Source: Sympetrum striolatum (lineage: Eukaryota; Arthropoda; Insecta; Odonata; Libellulidae). From it: 64,000 bases of DNA. The stretch spans positions 20,368,459 to 20,432,458 of the forward strand of contig OX388349.1 of assembly GCA_947579665.1 (NCBI GenBank). Direction: 5' to 3'. The notes beneath the pieces are model-generated. The model was not told where the DNA came from. It searched no databases and saw only the letters and a program-made list of their open reading frames with translations. Positions 11,140 through 23,939 of the stretch are shown here, piece after piece (position 1 is the stretch's first letter; the number at the start of each line of letters is the position of its first letter). The translations under genes were made by a program, and so were the position numbers.

Positions 11140-11890
11140 TAGGTTAGGTTGAGACTCTTAAGTGTCTAACTCTATAAACGCCTCTATTTTTTTGAGGAAA
11201 CTTAGGCTCTTTATATCTAAAGATCACCTAAAAACAGCATATTCTGTCTGTTTCCACTGCCATATAATCTATGGCCTTCTACTTTGGGGAAACACTGCAA
11301 ATCTATGGCACACCTTTGTGATTAAAAAATAGTTCTTAAAAAATTTCTGGAATCAAACCTTATGAATCTTGTGAATCCTCATTCTCAATTTGAAAATAAT
11401 GATCATTTACAGTTTTTAAGTCTTCTTCTCCATGCTAAAGTAAATATTGTGATCCAGCCCTAAGGACAAATGTGCATAGTTTCCACACAAGGAATAAAAA
11501 TAACCTTGATATACCTCGATGTAGACTTTCAAAGTCTCTCAATTACTTCAATGTGAAGAGCCTTCAACTCTTCAATAAATTTCCTGCAGATTGTGCACAA
11601 TCTTAATTTTAATAACTTCAAGACTATTATCATTAATCTATTAACAAAATTCCTCTGTATACTGTTGAGGAATTCAATGACTATGCATGTAAATTATAAT
11701 TATTTGTAACTTTTATTTCTTATTTATATGTTTAAATGTATTGTACATTCTTTAATTTATGTTTAATTGTGTTTATATATATTTGTATCCTTTTATTTAG
11801 TATGTATTGAGTTTTTCTACTCTCACTTGACAATGTCTTGTAGCTGTTTCTCGACTGGTTCTCAGATTAATAAAACTTTATTGTTATTAT
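11140..11890 (+). mobile_element. LINE tail inside intron 2 of the ZAD gene
   Basis: The plus strand carries the same reverse-transcriptase thumb region as 4403-4636 and continues further downstream (SKSLNYFNVKSLQLFNKFPADC around 11530-11600 is the usual C-terminal pattern). It ends in AATAAAACTTTATTGTTATTATTATC, a short-repeat tail typical of LINE 3' ends. It has the same orientation as the host gene and is 5'-truncated and inactive. Because the left arm of the duplication stops inside this LINE, the insertion predates the duplication. Confidence 0.75.
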
Positions 11891-12042
11891 TATCTTTATT
11901 ATTAAAAGACTGATTGGATTTATTGTAACTCTTAAATATATATCAATTTGATTCCTATTCACAGGGAGTAGGAGTTGATAAGTAGTATAGCATATTTTGG
12001 AGAAAATTAACTACTTCTTACTGTGAAAATAATCTCTTTTAG

Positions 12043-13200
12043 GAAATGGAATCTACTCCAGGAAATAAAGGCTTAACAGCGACAACTGCTGCAGTCAACT
12101 TAGTAGGATGTAAAAATTACTCTTTCACGTTATCTACCAAATGCAAAATGAAATCTTCCAGTCCAAGTGATAACTATAAAAGTGATTCAGAGATTGAAAT
12201 ATTAGGTGAAATAAATCAGAAAACATTTCTAGAATCTGATTTACATGAATGCAGTATTTGCAAAGGAGTCTTTTTTAAGGCAGAAGACTTGATTAATCAT
12301 AAAAATTTATTTCATGGAATTTGTAGGGGCTTCCCTTGTGGTAAGTGTCACAAGAAATTCAAAAAATTGAGGAGTTTGGAAAGACATGTAGAAAAGTATA
12401 GTTTCATGTGTAAATCCCAAGATGGTCTAAAAGCTGAAGAAAAAATTGAGAATTCTTCCATCAAGTACAGCATTCCTTCCCCATCAACCGTTTGTGAGAT
12501 TGATGAAACAACTGGAGAAAAATTGAAGGGTTTTCCAAAGAAGATAGTGGAATATGCCTGTGATAAATGTAATTGCAGCTATAAATCAATGAATGCACTG
12601 AGAGCTCATTTGCGAGAAATCCATTCATCGGTATCACCATGCATATGCGGGTATTGTGGGACAGGATTCATTTCTAGAGTAGAGTTGGAATTGCATAGAT
12701 ACATTCATCCCAAAGAGTTATCATGTGGCAAGTGTAATTATAAGTTCTTCTTGCCTGAGAATTATAATAGGCATGTAAAATTATGCCTAGAGAAAAATGT
12801 CGCCCACAGATGCCAAATCTGTGGCGAAAAGTTGATTTCTAAAAAGAGCTTGAAGTTCCACCTGAGATCACATGCAATTGTAAGAAAATTCGAGTGTCAT
12901 ATTTGCTGTAATAGATATGTTTTGGCTTCACATTTGTCGAGACACATAAGAACTATTCACCTGAAACAAAAACCTCATAAATGTGAATTATGTCACAAGT
13001 CATTCGCTCTTAGATATCTGTTACTTCAACATCTTTGCATGCATTCTGATGAAAGACCTTATGGTTGTTTGTTCTGTAAGAAAACTTTTAAAAAATTATC
13101 TGCTAAGACTGGACATGAAAGGGTAGTTCATAGTCATATCAAACCTAAAAAAGTTAATATTTTAGTAGAAGAACATGTTTTAGAAAAAATGTCTCAATAA
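12043..13200 (+). CDS. ZAD-C2H2 zinc-finger protein, exon 3 (nine zinc fingers)
   Basis: The acceptor CTCTTTTAG places the exon start at 12043, phase 0, with stop TAA at 13198-13200, giving 385 codons. After about 65 Ser/Asp-rich residues come nine C2H2-type units, counted from the internal Met at 12046: about 69-90, 98-122 (C2HC-like), 172-193, 201-221, 227-247 (C2HC-like), 256-276, 284-305, 313-333 and 341-362. Linkers are TGEKP-like only in part, for example SDERPYG before the last finger. With exons 1 and 2 the protein is about 480 residues. Nine fingers after a ZAD indicate a sequence-specific DNA-binding nuclear protein, probably a transcriptional regulator. The target genes cannot be told from sequence. 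The frame is intact, with no broken finger other than the two HxC variants, which are normal in this family. Confidence 0.92.
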   Translation, partial: EMESTPGNKGLTATTAAVNLVGCKNYSFTLSTKCKMKSSSPSDNYKSDSEIEILGEINQKTFLESDLHECSICKGVFFKAEDLINHKNLFHGICRGFPCGKCHKKFKKLRSLERHVEKYSFMCKSQDGLKAEEKIENSSIKYSIPSPSTVCEIDETTGEKLKGFPKKIVEYACDKCNCSYKSMNALRAHLREIHSSVSPCICGYCGTGFISRVELELHRYIHPKELSCGKCNYKFFLPENYNRHVKLCLEKNVAHRCQICGEKLISKKSLKFHLRSHAIVRKFECHICCNRYVLASHLSRHIRTIHLKQKPHKCELCHKSFALRYLLLQHLCMHSDERPYGCLFCKKTFKKLSAKTGHERVVHSHIKPKKVNILVEEHVLEKMSQ

Positions 13201-13201
13201 A
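13196..13201 (+). promoter_or_regulatory. Possible polyadenylation signal overlapping the stop codon
   Basis: AATAAA lies across the TAA stop of the ZAD gene. If it is used, the 3' untranslated region would be only a few tens of bases. Other AT-rich AATAAA-like words further downstream are alternatives. Confidence 0.3.
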
Positions 13202-15870
13202 CTCAATTTATTGTTTTTTAGATCTGTATATTTCCTTGTTTAGGGAACACCACTTCATATGCTATTGCTTACTCATATTATAATATTTTTTTAACATTAT
13301 AAACTGCGATATGTAAATAATCATCCACCAAATAGATAAATTGAATATTGAGCATGATATAATACTTATCTAGAATTATTTTTCTCTCTATTGTGTTAAA
13401 TTTAATTACCGTCTTCAATAGCAACTACCTTTCTATTCTATGTCTCTTCTAAGTTCTGGATTGCAATATGATCCATTTTGTTTTTCATTCAAGATTTCAG
13501 ATTTCAACGTTCATACAAACAAGTTTTCTACTCAATGAAAAGGTGAAGGGGGGAAATAGGCACCTTATTCTTCCCCCAGTTCCTTTCCATATTTTTGCGC
13601 CTATAATCTAGGTTGGCAAAAACTGTGGCAAGAATGATATTCGAACCTAACCAATTTGGTAGAAGAGACATTTTATATATACACAAAATAACTACATATT
13701 CTACATGCTAAAAATCGCGATGATAAAATTCACCAGATTGGAAAATAAATTTCTTAACCGACCCTTTTGGTTAGTGTTACAGTAACCTTAATACCAGTAT
13801 TTTACTATATTTGATTGAAATTAAAAAATCAGTTCAGGAGATTTTAGAGGCGAGTAAGAGATTAACAGAAGAGCAAAATTATGGACAATGAGGAAGAGTT
13901 AGAATATTTTCTTAAATTGAAGAACTGTTTAATTTGAAATTTAATTTCTGTCGCTAGAATTTTGCGGTTTAGTTGCTGAGGATTGACCTACTTGGTGACT
14001 ATGTGAGTGGAAAGAAACATCTACTTATCTGCTTCATGTTCTGTGTGTGATAACTTCTGTTGACTTCTGTTTTTCTTTCTCTTGATATTCAATAAAGTAA
14101 TAGTTGACCACTCCTTAATAGTTTTAGCACATGGCTTTATTATATTGGAGTTTATATTTAGGAGTTTATGATATTTTTTCCAACACAAAGTTCATAGAAA
14201 GACAGTTATAAATTGGCATACTATCTTACATAAAATAAATTATTTGGTAAAATGATAACGTTTGTTGGTGGAAAGAATTTGATACCTCTCGTTTTATTCA
14301 GATTAACTTAGTGGAGGTATATCTAATAATAAAATTAATAATAATTAATATAATTAATAATAATATCGATGATAAAATTCATTAGATTGGATAACAAATT
14401 TCCTCACTTTTATGATACCCAAAGATGTTTTCGGCATCTTACATCTAAATGATCTTTGGGTATCATAAATTTGTGGCATTCCTTTCTTGCTTTCTCGGAC
14501 TCTCAGGTAGTAAGATCAGGAGGGCAGACAAAGACAGCTTTTGGAGATTTTAAAACCTCTAATTCATTATCAGCCAGGCTCCAAAATTATTTTCTTTACA
14601 AGATTATTGTAGTTTTTAGGTTGGAAATGTTTACATAGTAAATACATACAAAATGACATTTTCCTGATCGACTCCTCACAAATTTTGACATCTACTTAGC
14701 ATTTTTCTTTTATTGATTTACATGAGCACCTACATGAAAAGCTTTTCCTAACATATTAGCCACCATTATTGTTATTCTTTAATCTACTCAGGATATCATT
14801 TGATCATCATTCAGGTCTTTCATCATACATGTGATCTAAAAATATTTCTAGTTTATCCATTTTATATATCTTTCCTGTATATTGATATGCATAACCCATT
14901 TTTCTTTGCAAAGCCGGTTATTGTTGTGACATGATTACTTAACTCTATTAATTATTATTTCTTTCTATTCTAACTCACTCCTTTTTCTATTTTTTGTGGA
15001 ATGATTCATTTGTTTCACTTTAATACCTTATGCGCCTTTTTTTGAAGGTCTTATAATATATGCAAACATAAAAACTGCATATTTTTTATATTCCTACACG
15101 TTCTGATTACAATTACATAATTATTATTATTGTGGAATAACAGATTGTGGCTTTCAAATTGAAAGGATCTGGATTAAGTCAGAAATGTTTTTGAGTTGCA
15201 GTAGTATTTACAGAGAAGTTAATACTAAAAACATTACAAAGAATTTTATTTTGTGACATCTAAGCAGCCATAACCAAATAATCCTTGAGTGTTTTTAAGA
15301 ACTCCATTAATCCTGAAAGGAGTTGATATCTGAGCAGAATTGGTGATTATGATTTATACACCTAATGTCTTGTTCCAGGAGAATGTTTTTGTACGTATTT
15401 TTTTACTTTTAGTGTGGGCCAATTCATTCTGGGCCATTTCTTTGAAATTCCGACACTACTGTTTAGTTTTTATGCCTGTACACACTTTGCTGCAAACATC
15501 TCAAATGCTCACAACTTAGATTATGGATTGGAAATAGAAATACCTCATGTTTTGCGTTTCCTGAGATTGGTTTGAGTTTGGTTTTGTAGTATCACTTTCC
15601 TGCTTGATTTATTAGCACAGGAGGAATTACAAAAATGTCTTGGTTTTTGGTAAGTATGCTTTCACAATAGTATTTAAGAAATTGGATTAGGATTATGGAA
15701 TTTAAAGTAAAATTATAATTTTACAAGGAAAATTATTTCATATATTGTTCCCTAGAGTTGTTTCTTGTGTAAATTTTCCTTGTACCTTTCCTATCTCTTA
15801 TTTTTCCTTGATATAAAATATTCTGTATTATTCTTTCCTGCTTCAAAAACACTCTTGATTCTTCTAAGAT
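13202..15870. other. AT-rich intergenic stretch
   Basis: No gene is supported. It contains a hairpin at 14410-14468 (annotated), a TAAT-rich simple stretch at about 14325-14365, and otherwise AT-rich sequence with no long coding frame. Confidence 0.4.
14410..14468. repeat. 17-bp-arm hairpin
   Basis: TTATGATACCCAAAGAT at 14410-14426 is complementary to 14452-14468, with a 25-nt loop that itself pairs weakly. It resembles a miniature foldback element. Confidence 0.6.
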
Positions 15871-15879
15871 GAGATCTCA

Positions 15880-16140
15880 CTACATATATCTACTCAGATA
15901 ATTCCTAGTACATCTAAGTCGCCTATATCCATATAAAAAATCCTACAAGGCAACCTCCATTGGGTGGCAGGCAGGGAGTGCATGCACCATTCCTCTTTCT
16001 CCCCAATCGATTGCTTATGCAAGTGTTGCAGAAAAAAATGGATTCTTAAGGTGACAATTTCTAGAATATAAGGAGGACAAATTATATTGGCTACATTTTC
16101 TGAGAATTTAAAAATTGTTAACTGCCAATCCAATTGCATC
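15880..16140 (-). mobile_element. CR1/L2-like LINE 3' tail fragment
   Basis: The plus-strand text (CCTACAAGGCAACCTCCATTG, GGTGGCAGGCAGGGAGTG, CCCCAATCGATTG) aligns with 35540-35640 and 39600-39720, which lie just beyond minus-strand reverse-transcriptase tails. It is therefore the decayed 3' end of the same LINE family on the minus strand. Confidence 0.55.
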
Positions 16141-16815
16141 CAAAGGCTCAGCATTTGGCTTCTCCATCAGTTAAATCATGGGCAAAACTTAGCGATGAAG
16201 TATAACCTTTAATGGATTGGATCTCTCTCCAACGTATATATTATTTATTTACATTACTATCCGAAAATTTCAAATTATGAAATGAAATATGTATAAGTTA
16301 ACTCCCTCTAACAGCGTAATCTCACAAGACGCGAAAAAATAATGATGAACCAAGAAACGGGATATTATTTTTTACTTGATTTCACAAGGCGTGATCACAT
16401 CTTCAATAGAACGCGGTTTTAGTTTTCACGTTCGGCAGAATTCATGAATCTTGTGCAATCATCATCCCCTGTATCTTTCCAAAGATCAGAGATTAAACTT
16501 TAAGCGGTAAATCCGCGGAACTGGCGAAGTTTTTGCCAATTGTTAATATCGGTGTCGTCGTTTACATTACAAAGATAGACCGCTGACTGTTCTGTTCGGC
16601 TGACATTAGTAATCTTTTCGTTTCCTGAAGGTGGGAGGAAAGAGTATTAAGAGTAAAGTTTAGTTCACAATAGATGATGAAAAATTGTCAACGTTTTCGA
16701 AGAGAAACGAAAGCATTCAGACTTAACAGAGGAGAAGAATATTAGCGTGCAGAAGTTACGCTATGAAGCAATATTTTAGATGAATTAAAAGCAGGTCGAA
16801 AAAATTCGTCGCTAG

Positions 16816-16962
16816 GTAGAGAAGATTGAGCAAATAAATGAAGAGATGCGTACCACATGGAAAAAAGACGAATTAAGAGCTGTACTAAATGAAGAAAATT
16901 CTGGTGTTGAGAAAGTCAAAAGGATAGCCGAAAGAAATGTTCCTTTCGGGGCGGTTGAATAA
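16816..16962 (+). pseudogene. Short charged coiled-coil frame, possible LINE ORF1 remnant
   Basis: A 48-codon open stretch after an in-frame TAG reads VEKIEQINEEMRTTWKKDEL and continues with alternating acidic and basic heptad-like residues to a TAA at 16960-16962. There is no start codon. Such sequences occur in LINE ORF1 coiled coils and in many unrelated proteins. I cannot assign a function and consider it a probable retroelement scrap. Confidence 0.3.
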
Positions 16963-17099
16963 TCAAGTGTGGATGCATTAATGATTACAGTAAGTTCACT
17001 AATGGAAAACAAATTTATTTCATATTTTCCGCAACAACCGCACTTTGTCAATTTGTTTGCACAGCTCCTTAATACAACTATAGGCAATTAATTAATTTA

Positions 17100-19290
17100 A
17101 AAACAAATATTTTGTATTCCTTCGTGGATTTTAGAAGTCCACTAACATACTGGAGGACTTCATTAAATTTAAAATTAACCATCACTCGTATGCCGTGTTT
17201 AGAAAGTAATTACACTCCATGAAGATCTTTGAGATATTTAAATACCCGAGTTGTAAGAATTAATTATTATATATCCGATCGCTGAACTTAGCAGCATGGT
17301 AACCACTTCGGTAATGACTTTTACTCTGTCTAGGTGCGAAAATTAGTTAATCCCACGTGATATGAAGTGAATCATTTAGATTTAAAAACTAAAAAACTTC
17401 TATTAATTCAAATTGTTACTTTTTAGTCAATGCTTTTCTCTGATTAATTACTACCACCCCCTTCAGAAATTTTTCCGTTCTTACCTTATCTCAATCGATG
17501 TATTTTAAATTGTGTTATATCTTCTATAGTTCATCATTTTAGTTATTATTTTCTCCTTATAATCTTTCTAATTGTTTAGATCGTATTTTATTTATTGTAT
17601 ATCTATTAGTTTATTTATCAGTGAATTTTTTACTTACCTGTAAACTTAAAACTATATACTGTTTTCCATTTTTGTATGATATCATATGTTTGTCTTCTTG
17701 TCTTTTACATTTAATTTAATCTCATTTTATCACTAAATTTAGTTTCCTATGCGTAGGTTTCTCAGGGTTTTCACACTCTCCTTCTTGAGGGTGTTTTCCT
17801 GCAGCGGAATTTATTCTTAAGCTCTTAGCTTAGGTTTTTTAAAACCACAGAGTAAATTTCTTCTTTATACATTTTTCAATTATCACTCTTTTACATTTAT
17901 ATGACGAAGGGTTAGATGTAAGAAGATACTTTATAGTCTCAATCTCCATCTGAATAAATTCCATTATTATTATTATTATTATTAATATATACTGAACACA
18001 GTAATAATTGCATTTTGAGATTTAAATCTACATTCGCTCAAAACTGTCTCCCTAGAAATCGCAGTTGATCGATAACCTAAGACTTTCAAATGGGAGTGGA
18101 ATGGAAGGCGTCCGTAGAAGCAATATTCACGCCGCATGAATCGATGTGAGAGCTCTCTGTCGGCGCAATGGGGAAATTAGGATATTCCATTAGCGAATAA
18201 AGCTCTCTTAGTGGAAATCAACAATGCTCCCCTTCCAAGACCCACTCCGAGAAAATGGACGTATTCATATCAATGAGTATTTATGTCAAAGGGGCACAAA
18301 AAGCTCGTGGCAGGTGAAGTCGAAGGCATTATTTAGGGGACGACCGCATGGAAATGAGGCCTTCCTTGGGATTGAAGTAGGGAAGGAGAGGGCATCGAAA
18401 CTAAAATATGGAAAATGGAGGAGACGGGACCTTCATGGTAATCATGGGCGTATCCATAATGACGTGAATGAGTCTCAAACCTAGATCTTAGCTTTCGGGG
18501 CGGATGTTCAAACCCATTGATACTAATTTCGAGGGGTACTTTTTTCCTCATCACTTAGGATCTTTAAAAGTCCAATTTAAAAGTATTGGCAGATTTCCTG
18601 TAGTTGTCCTCTTACAAGTTTTACAAAAACATTAAATTCCGCTGACGTCACTTTCTTATGCTTCATTCCAGACTGTTTGAGGACTCAAAGGAAGCATATT
18701 TTCGAAATGTTGAGGAAATAGCTCATTACTTAAACAGGCTTGATTCCCTAACTGCACTGCAGTTACTCTTCCTTTCAACTAGTTGATTTGATTCTTATAG
18801 GTTACATTCTAGTGTATTATGCGTATTTGGATTGCCACTTTTAGCGGACAGATACGTTTTCGACCGTAAAAAATCTCTTTTTCTTACCATACAGTTGCTA
18901 ATCCATAATCATATTTCTTTTTGGCTTTCTACGTGAATTTTCTACGTGATAAAGTGATTTTAATCTTTAAAGTATCCCCGTATGTTACTTTACTGTAGAA
19001 AAACTGGATTTGCAATTTTTTTATCCACTGTATGTTGGTTATCTCAGTGAGGGCAGCGGCGTTGGTGAGTGACTGTAAAACAAATTCAATTATTGCTTTG
19101 CAAGCAAAAGATCCTGATAGCTCTCCCTATTTGGCTTTGTATAGGAGGTTAATTGGTTGAAGAAGCAGCACTAAAAGTGATTATGTGTGAAAAGTGAATG
19201 CCTCTAAGTCGTAATTAAAGATCCTCCCCGTTTATTCTTATTTTTTAATATTCCATTTCAAGGTTTTCAACGTGGATGAAAAAGGTTTTC
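17100..19290. other. Intergenic stretch with simple repeat
   Basis: No gene is supported. A retroelement-like tail (AATAAATTCC followed by ATT repeats) is seen at 17952-17985. A GC-richer patch at 18060-18560 has overlapping frames without domains and may be non-coding conserved sequence. Confidence 0.35.
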
Positions 19291-19294
19291 TCTC

Positions 19295-19850
19295 AGGTTA
19301 AGAGATGGTCGAACGTATAGCAGCTCGATTTCGTTAGAGCAGATTTCAGGTTCAACAGTTGCGTCACGATTGTGATAGAATCCCTCAGGTGGAATTCGTT
19401 CTTAGTGAGAAGATCTAATTACCTACGGATGGTTTTCGAAAAAAAGAAATTTTAGATTTGGTATTTACCCCAAAAACCATCTGTGGAGTATGGCAAGGGG
19501 TGTAGCAATACCAACATCCGTATCTAACCTACCCTATTTGCTTCCTTAATGGACAGCGGAAAGAATTACCAGAAGTACGTCTTGCGATCTCTTCTTTGTA
19601 ACATTTTGTCGATGCTTCTCGGGGACCGAGTTCGCTCTTAACTGGAACTAATATATTATTCACTACGGTTGTAAACTCTGAACTTATTAATGATCCAAAA
19701 AGCTTCCGTTGGTATTCAGAAATTCTCAGCTAAAGCGAATGCCAGTCCAGGGATTCTATCATAGACGTAACCGTACTGAAACGAAACTGAAATCTTCCTC
19801 AACGAAACGATCTGCTCTACATTTAACCATCTCTAACTCTGGGATTAAAC
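19295..19850. repeat. Foldback element with diverged ~145-bp arms
   Basis: The left arm (about 19295-19440) and the right arm (about 19695-19850) align in inverse orientation with gaps. Shared words include GATAGAATCCCT, AGAGATGGT and CAGATTTCAG, GAAGATTTCAGT. A loop of about 250 bp contains no coding frame. It is probably an old inverted-repeat element. Confidence 0.55.
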
Positions 19851-19919
19851 TTACTTCATATGGATCCCAAATCACTCAGAAGTATTCGAGACTAAGTCGA
19901 ATAACAGAAAAATAAGCTG

Positions 19920-22660
19920 TTTCTTTGACTCTAGGTGAGCATCCTCTCAGCTATATTGATTAATATTTTCATTCAATTCGCTTCTCTTATGGCCAATAGA
20001 ATATGGTCTTTAAAAGACAAACTACTGCTCTACGAAACTCCGAGGTACTTATTGTTATCAAATAGTTACAACTGGTCGTTCTTTCTTCAGACTATAAGAG
20101 AAGCTAACAGATTAATTAGGTAACTACGTCACCAATACTTTACCCCAACCATACATCACCGACGACTCGCGAAGTATATATCTAAATTTAAAGTATTCGC
20201 TGCCCATTGAGCTACTAATCTTTCCTATCCTAGATATGTGTCCTAAATTTGTATAGGCTTAAGTGGTAAATGCAATAAATAATACATAATCTTTATCCTA
20301 AAAATATCATTCTGTTCATCAATGTTGCTTTAAGCTATAATTTTCTATAATCATTGATTTATTAAGACGGTATTATTTTAAGCAAAATGTGTTGAATTTA
20401 ATTTAGTCTTTAATGGATGATTCCTTCCCTCGAAAATATGAGTGAAACATATAAGAATACTAAGTAACAAAGGTGACAAGAGTTCTAGAAGTTTCAAGAG
20501 GTTCATTATGAACTGTTTCCGTAACTGTAATGTAACTTTCAACGAATATGAACGTCAATAAAAAAACAAAAGAAAAAATCGCAGATTTACGGGGTGCCTA
20601 ATTCACAGTTCAAATTAATATCTTGATCTCACAAAGATACGTCAATATCAAATAAATACATATCATTCATTAAGATACTTGAACAGATTGGTTTTCAAGG
20701 TGAAGAATTGTTGAGAAAACCATCGGGTGTTTCTTCATCAGTTCTTGTTGAACTGCTGGCTCATAATAAAAGATAAACAACTTTGTAAGTTCCACAATAT
20801 TACAAAGTTGTTCTTCTTTTAAGAGATCTATTTCCACGAGGTAATGCTTGCGCCTATCAATTTTGTTTACTCAAAACGTTAAACTCGTCGAAACGTAATG
20901 ATCCAAAATTTTCTACTTTCGTTGATTGGTCAGTAACGCGTTTTCCCTGAATATCCGAATGCTGATAGACTTTCACTAAACAGTTTTCCAGTCTTGCCCC
21001 AAAATCCACCCCGCCTCGCTCCCAAAGAGCGGAAATTAAAAGCTTTTCCCGACAATTGGGCGAGATTCGTTTTTTTCCCGGCAGGGGGAGACTCTTGAAT
21101 ATATCAACGTGGTGTGGGGTAAATGGTAGGAGTTCGAATGTCGTGATCAGAGTGAGAAATGTGAGCGGAAGATAGTGTCGCCGAGTCCCACTGCGTATAA
21201 TTCACTTCGTGGGGAGGCCTCGCGATTGAAACGGACGTTTTGAAGGAGTTCTTCTGGGAAAGGAGGAGTTTCCGACTTTGCTTTCTTGTTATGCTTAATG
21301 GCTACTCGTGTACGAAACAGCTGCCATTCGGCTCCGCCATTGTCACGCGAGCGGTGGTGAAGATTGGGGATATTGCATTGCGAGAACATTTGAGTGCTTT
21401 GCGGCCTTATTATATTGAGAACCTGGGCAAAACCACTCTGTGTATGTAGCTCATTAATGATAAATAATGGGTGCATTCGTCATTTTGTCACGTCTTTAAT
21501 GGATTGTGTTATGCTTCATAGAAAAAGCTGATCACAATTCCATGGAAGAGAGCTCAAATATAATCAACTTACGGTAAAAAGATTCCTATTCGAACATTCT
21601 TTCATTTATAAAAAAATTGCTGAACTAAAATATATTATACAGATAAGAATGTTTAGAAAATTATTTAATTATTTATAATTTATTAGGGTTAAATTCTAAT
21701 TCGTAGATTTGATGTTTAAAATCTGTACTCGTTTCAGTGAAATCGTTTATAACTTTGGAGAAAACTCCCAGACAGTCGATAATTATTTGTTACGTTGAAA
21801 CTGCTTTATGAATTAAAATATATAATGTATTTAATTTATTAGAAAATATCTCTGGCTGTCATGCAAAGACGATTAAATTACGTGCGGTATATATTCCGTA
21901 TATCTTATTGGAATACAATCCAGATACTCAATTAATACTCTCAGTTGTACGACGTCATATTAACAAGCTGTCTTTTAGGCATTACTTCTTCAAAATATAT
22001 GATAGGATTTTTTACTTCACTGAGCAAAATACCACCTCAATGTACAAAATTGCGCATTTTTCAAAACCAACCTTCTATTGATAAATTTGGAGTCTTTTGA
22101 ATATAGGACTGGTGAAGCCATTTCGAGCAATTCAAATTTATAAGCCGTCAATTATTCATTTAATTGTATCCTCATTGAATACTAAAAATTCTCAATTCCC
22201 TCAGAAGTAGATTTCCCTGATGAAAACAGGAAATGACGAACATCAATTGAACAGTTCCATGATTTCAATCAAAAAATAATATAGATCTACTAAGTAATAT
22301 TTATTATGATAATCAATTAACATCGTCTTTGATGGTTTACACAGAAGTTGATTCCGCAAAAATACCGATCTACACAATATGATGCAGATGAATTAGAAAT
22401 ACTCTGTTTTATTATAATTAACGTTTGATTTGTGTATAGGAAGATTTGAATTTTAGTTTAACATTTATACAAGTGTAAAATTTGAGAGCGTAAAAAGAAT
22501 TCTGTAGTGAAAAAGAGGCGTGAATTGAACGATGCTAACATTCTTCCCAATAGAAATACTAACCCGTTGGATAAAAATTCCATACATTCAAAGCGTGTTG
22601 GGTAATAGAATTTGATCCGGAAGAAACGCTATCTATATTTCATGAGACATTATTCCATTA
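19920..22660. other. Intergenic stretch, nothing recognised
   Basis: Apart from a GC-richer patch near 21000-21450 with overlapping frames on both strands and no domain, I see no supported feature. Confidence 0.35.
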
Positions 22661-23190
22661 CTTCAGGGGGAAAACGTCTGCGGGAATGATTAAAACGCCA
22701 AAAAATTTGACTTGCAAGTTGAAACCGGGAGGTTCTTTCGGGAATAACCTTGGCAAAGGAGCTAATAAAGGATTCATGAAAAAAAGGGGAAAAATATGTC
22801 TCTTATTTTATCGTCGTGGGATATCGCGTGAGCAGCCGCTTAAATTCCGTGACCAGTTAAGACCTTTGGCGATGGCAAACACTTCCCATCACGCGACTAG
22901 CTTTTCACGATTTATTGCCCACACGTTCGACACTTCCCACTCCATCGGCGAGACGTGTAATGCCCGTAAAAAAAGGACTCCGTAACTAACCAGGAAGGGA
23001 AAAAAATATAAAGTCTATGTTAACAATCGGCAACTTCCATTTTCGGCCCGCAATCGAGGTCGGTTGAGGACGCGCCTCCGGAACTGCCACCAACAGCTGC
23101 TGCTACCTAACGGGGAGTTGGGAAGTTAGTTTGCAGTAGCGCGCCAATATGGCGTTGTTTAAAATAACCGTCGTTTGTGGAAAGCTCTTA
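22660..23190. promoter_or_regulatory. GC-richer block, possible promoter or conserved element
   Basis: The block rises well above the surrounding AT content. At 23045-23150 it has CpG-containing sequence (CGGTTGAGGACGCGCC, AGCGCGCCAATATGGCG). It could be an unannotated 5' exon or a regulatory element. No clear core promoter or splice donor allows a firm call. Confidence 0.2.
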
Positions 23191-23939
23191 TTAATTGTGG
23201 CTGATGTAATCACTTAAATATTTTTTTAGAGTGATAATTATAAGAGAAAGAGGAAATTATGGAAGCGATTCTTTACAAGAAATTTTAAAAGTTGATAGAG
23301 TTGGGACATTTCGCTCAATGAATGGTAATACCGAAGCCTGGCTTACCAATTTCAGCTCTAGTTATAAGTTTTTTGTAATCGTTAACTGTGATTAATTACA
23401 ATGATACTATGATACTTTTTTACGATAAAATGGTCTACTTGATCTACAAGAGATCTGTCAATAATTTTAAGTATTATTCCTTACAAATGAAATTATACCA
23501 TTGTACTAATGCAGTAATTTCACCAACCTATCAATCATATGTATGATTATGAATACGGTTAAGGTAACTGAAGTGTTATAGGATCTTGAGATTTTATTAA
23601 TTTTTTATATCACAATCCCTCGCGTATCTCTTTGATGGTTTGTCGAAATCTTTTTTTAACATGAAAATTAAAGATATTTATTTATTAAATAAACAACAGC
23701 AGTTAAAATTTTCACAAGGATAAGGCTCTAAAACAATAAACTCTTATAAAATAACTTTAGCCTATTATTTACTAGTAAAATTTCGCTTACAAACTGCAAT
23801 GTTACTAGGCATTATTTTCACATTAAAAAGTATCTGTCGAAACATTACGCCTCTCCGATAACCGAACATCAGTATCTGATGTTTTTTTAAAGATATAAAT
23901 ACAATAGCAACCCAGAATTAAACATAATGTGCTCCTTGT

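Larger units (their letters stand above)
10680..11428 (+). repeat. Inverted duplication, right arm (in the ZAD gene)
   Basis: This is the partner of 4370-5134 in opposite orientation. It spans the end of intron 1, exon 2, the beginning of intron 2 and part of a LINE. The two arms are separated by about 5.5 kb and could pair into a long hairpin if transcribed together. Confidence 0.85.

Noticed and set aside
21147..21476. 109-codon minus-strand frame with an overlapping plus-strand frame
   Set aside because: No domain, and both strands are open in a GC-richer patch.
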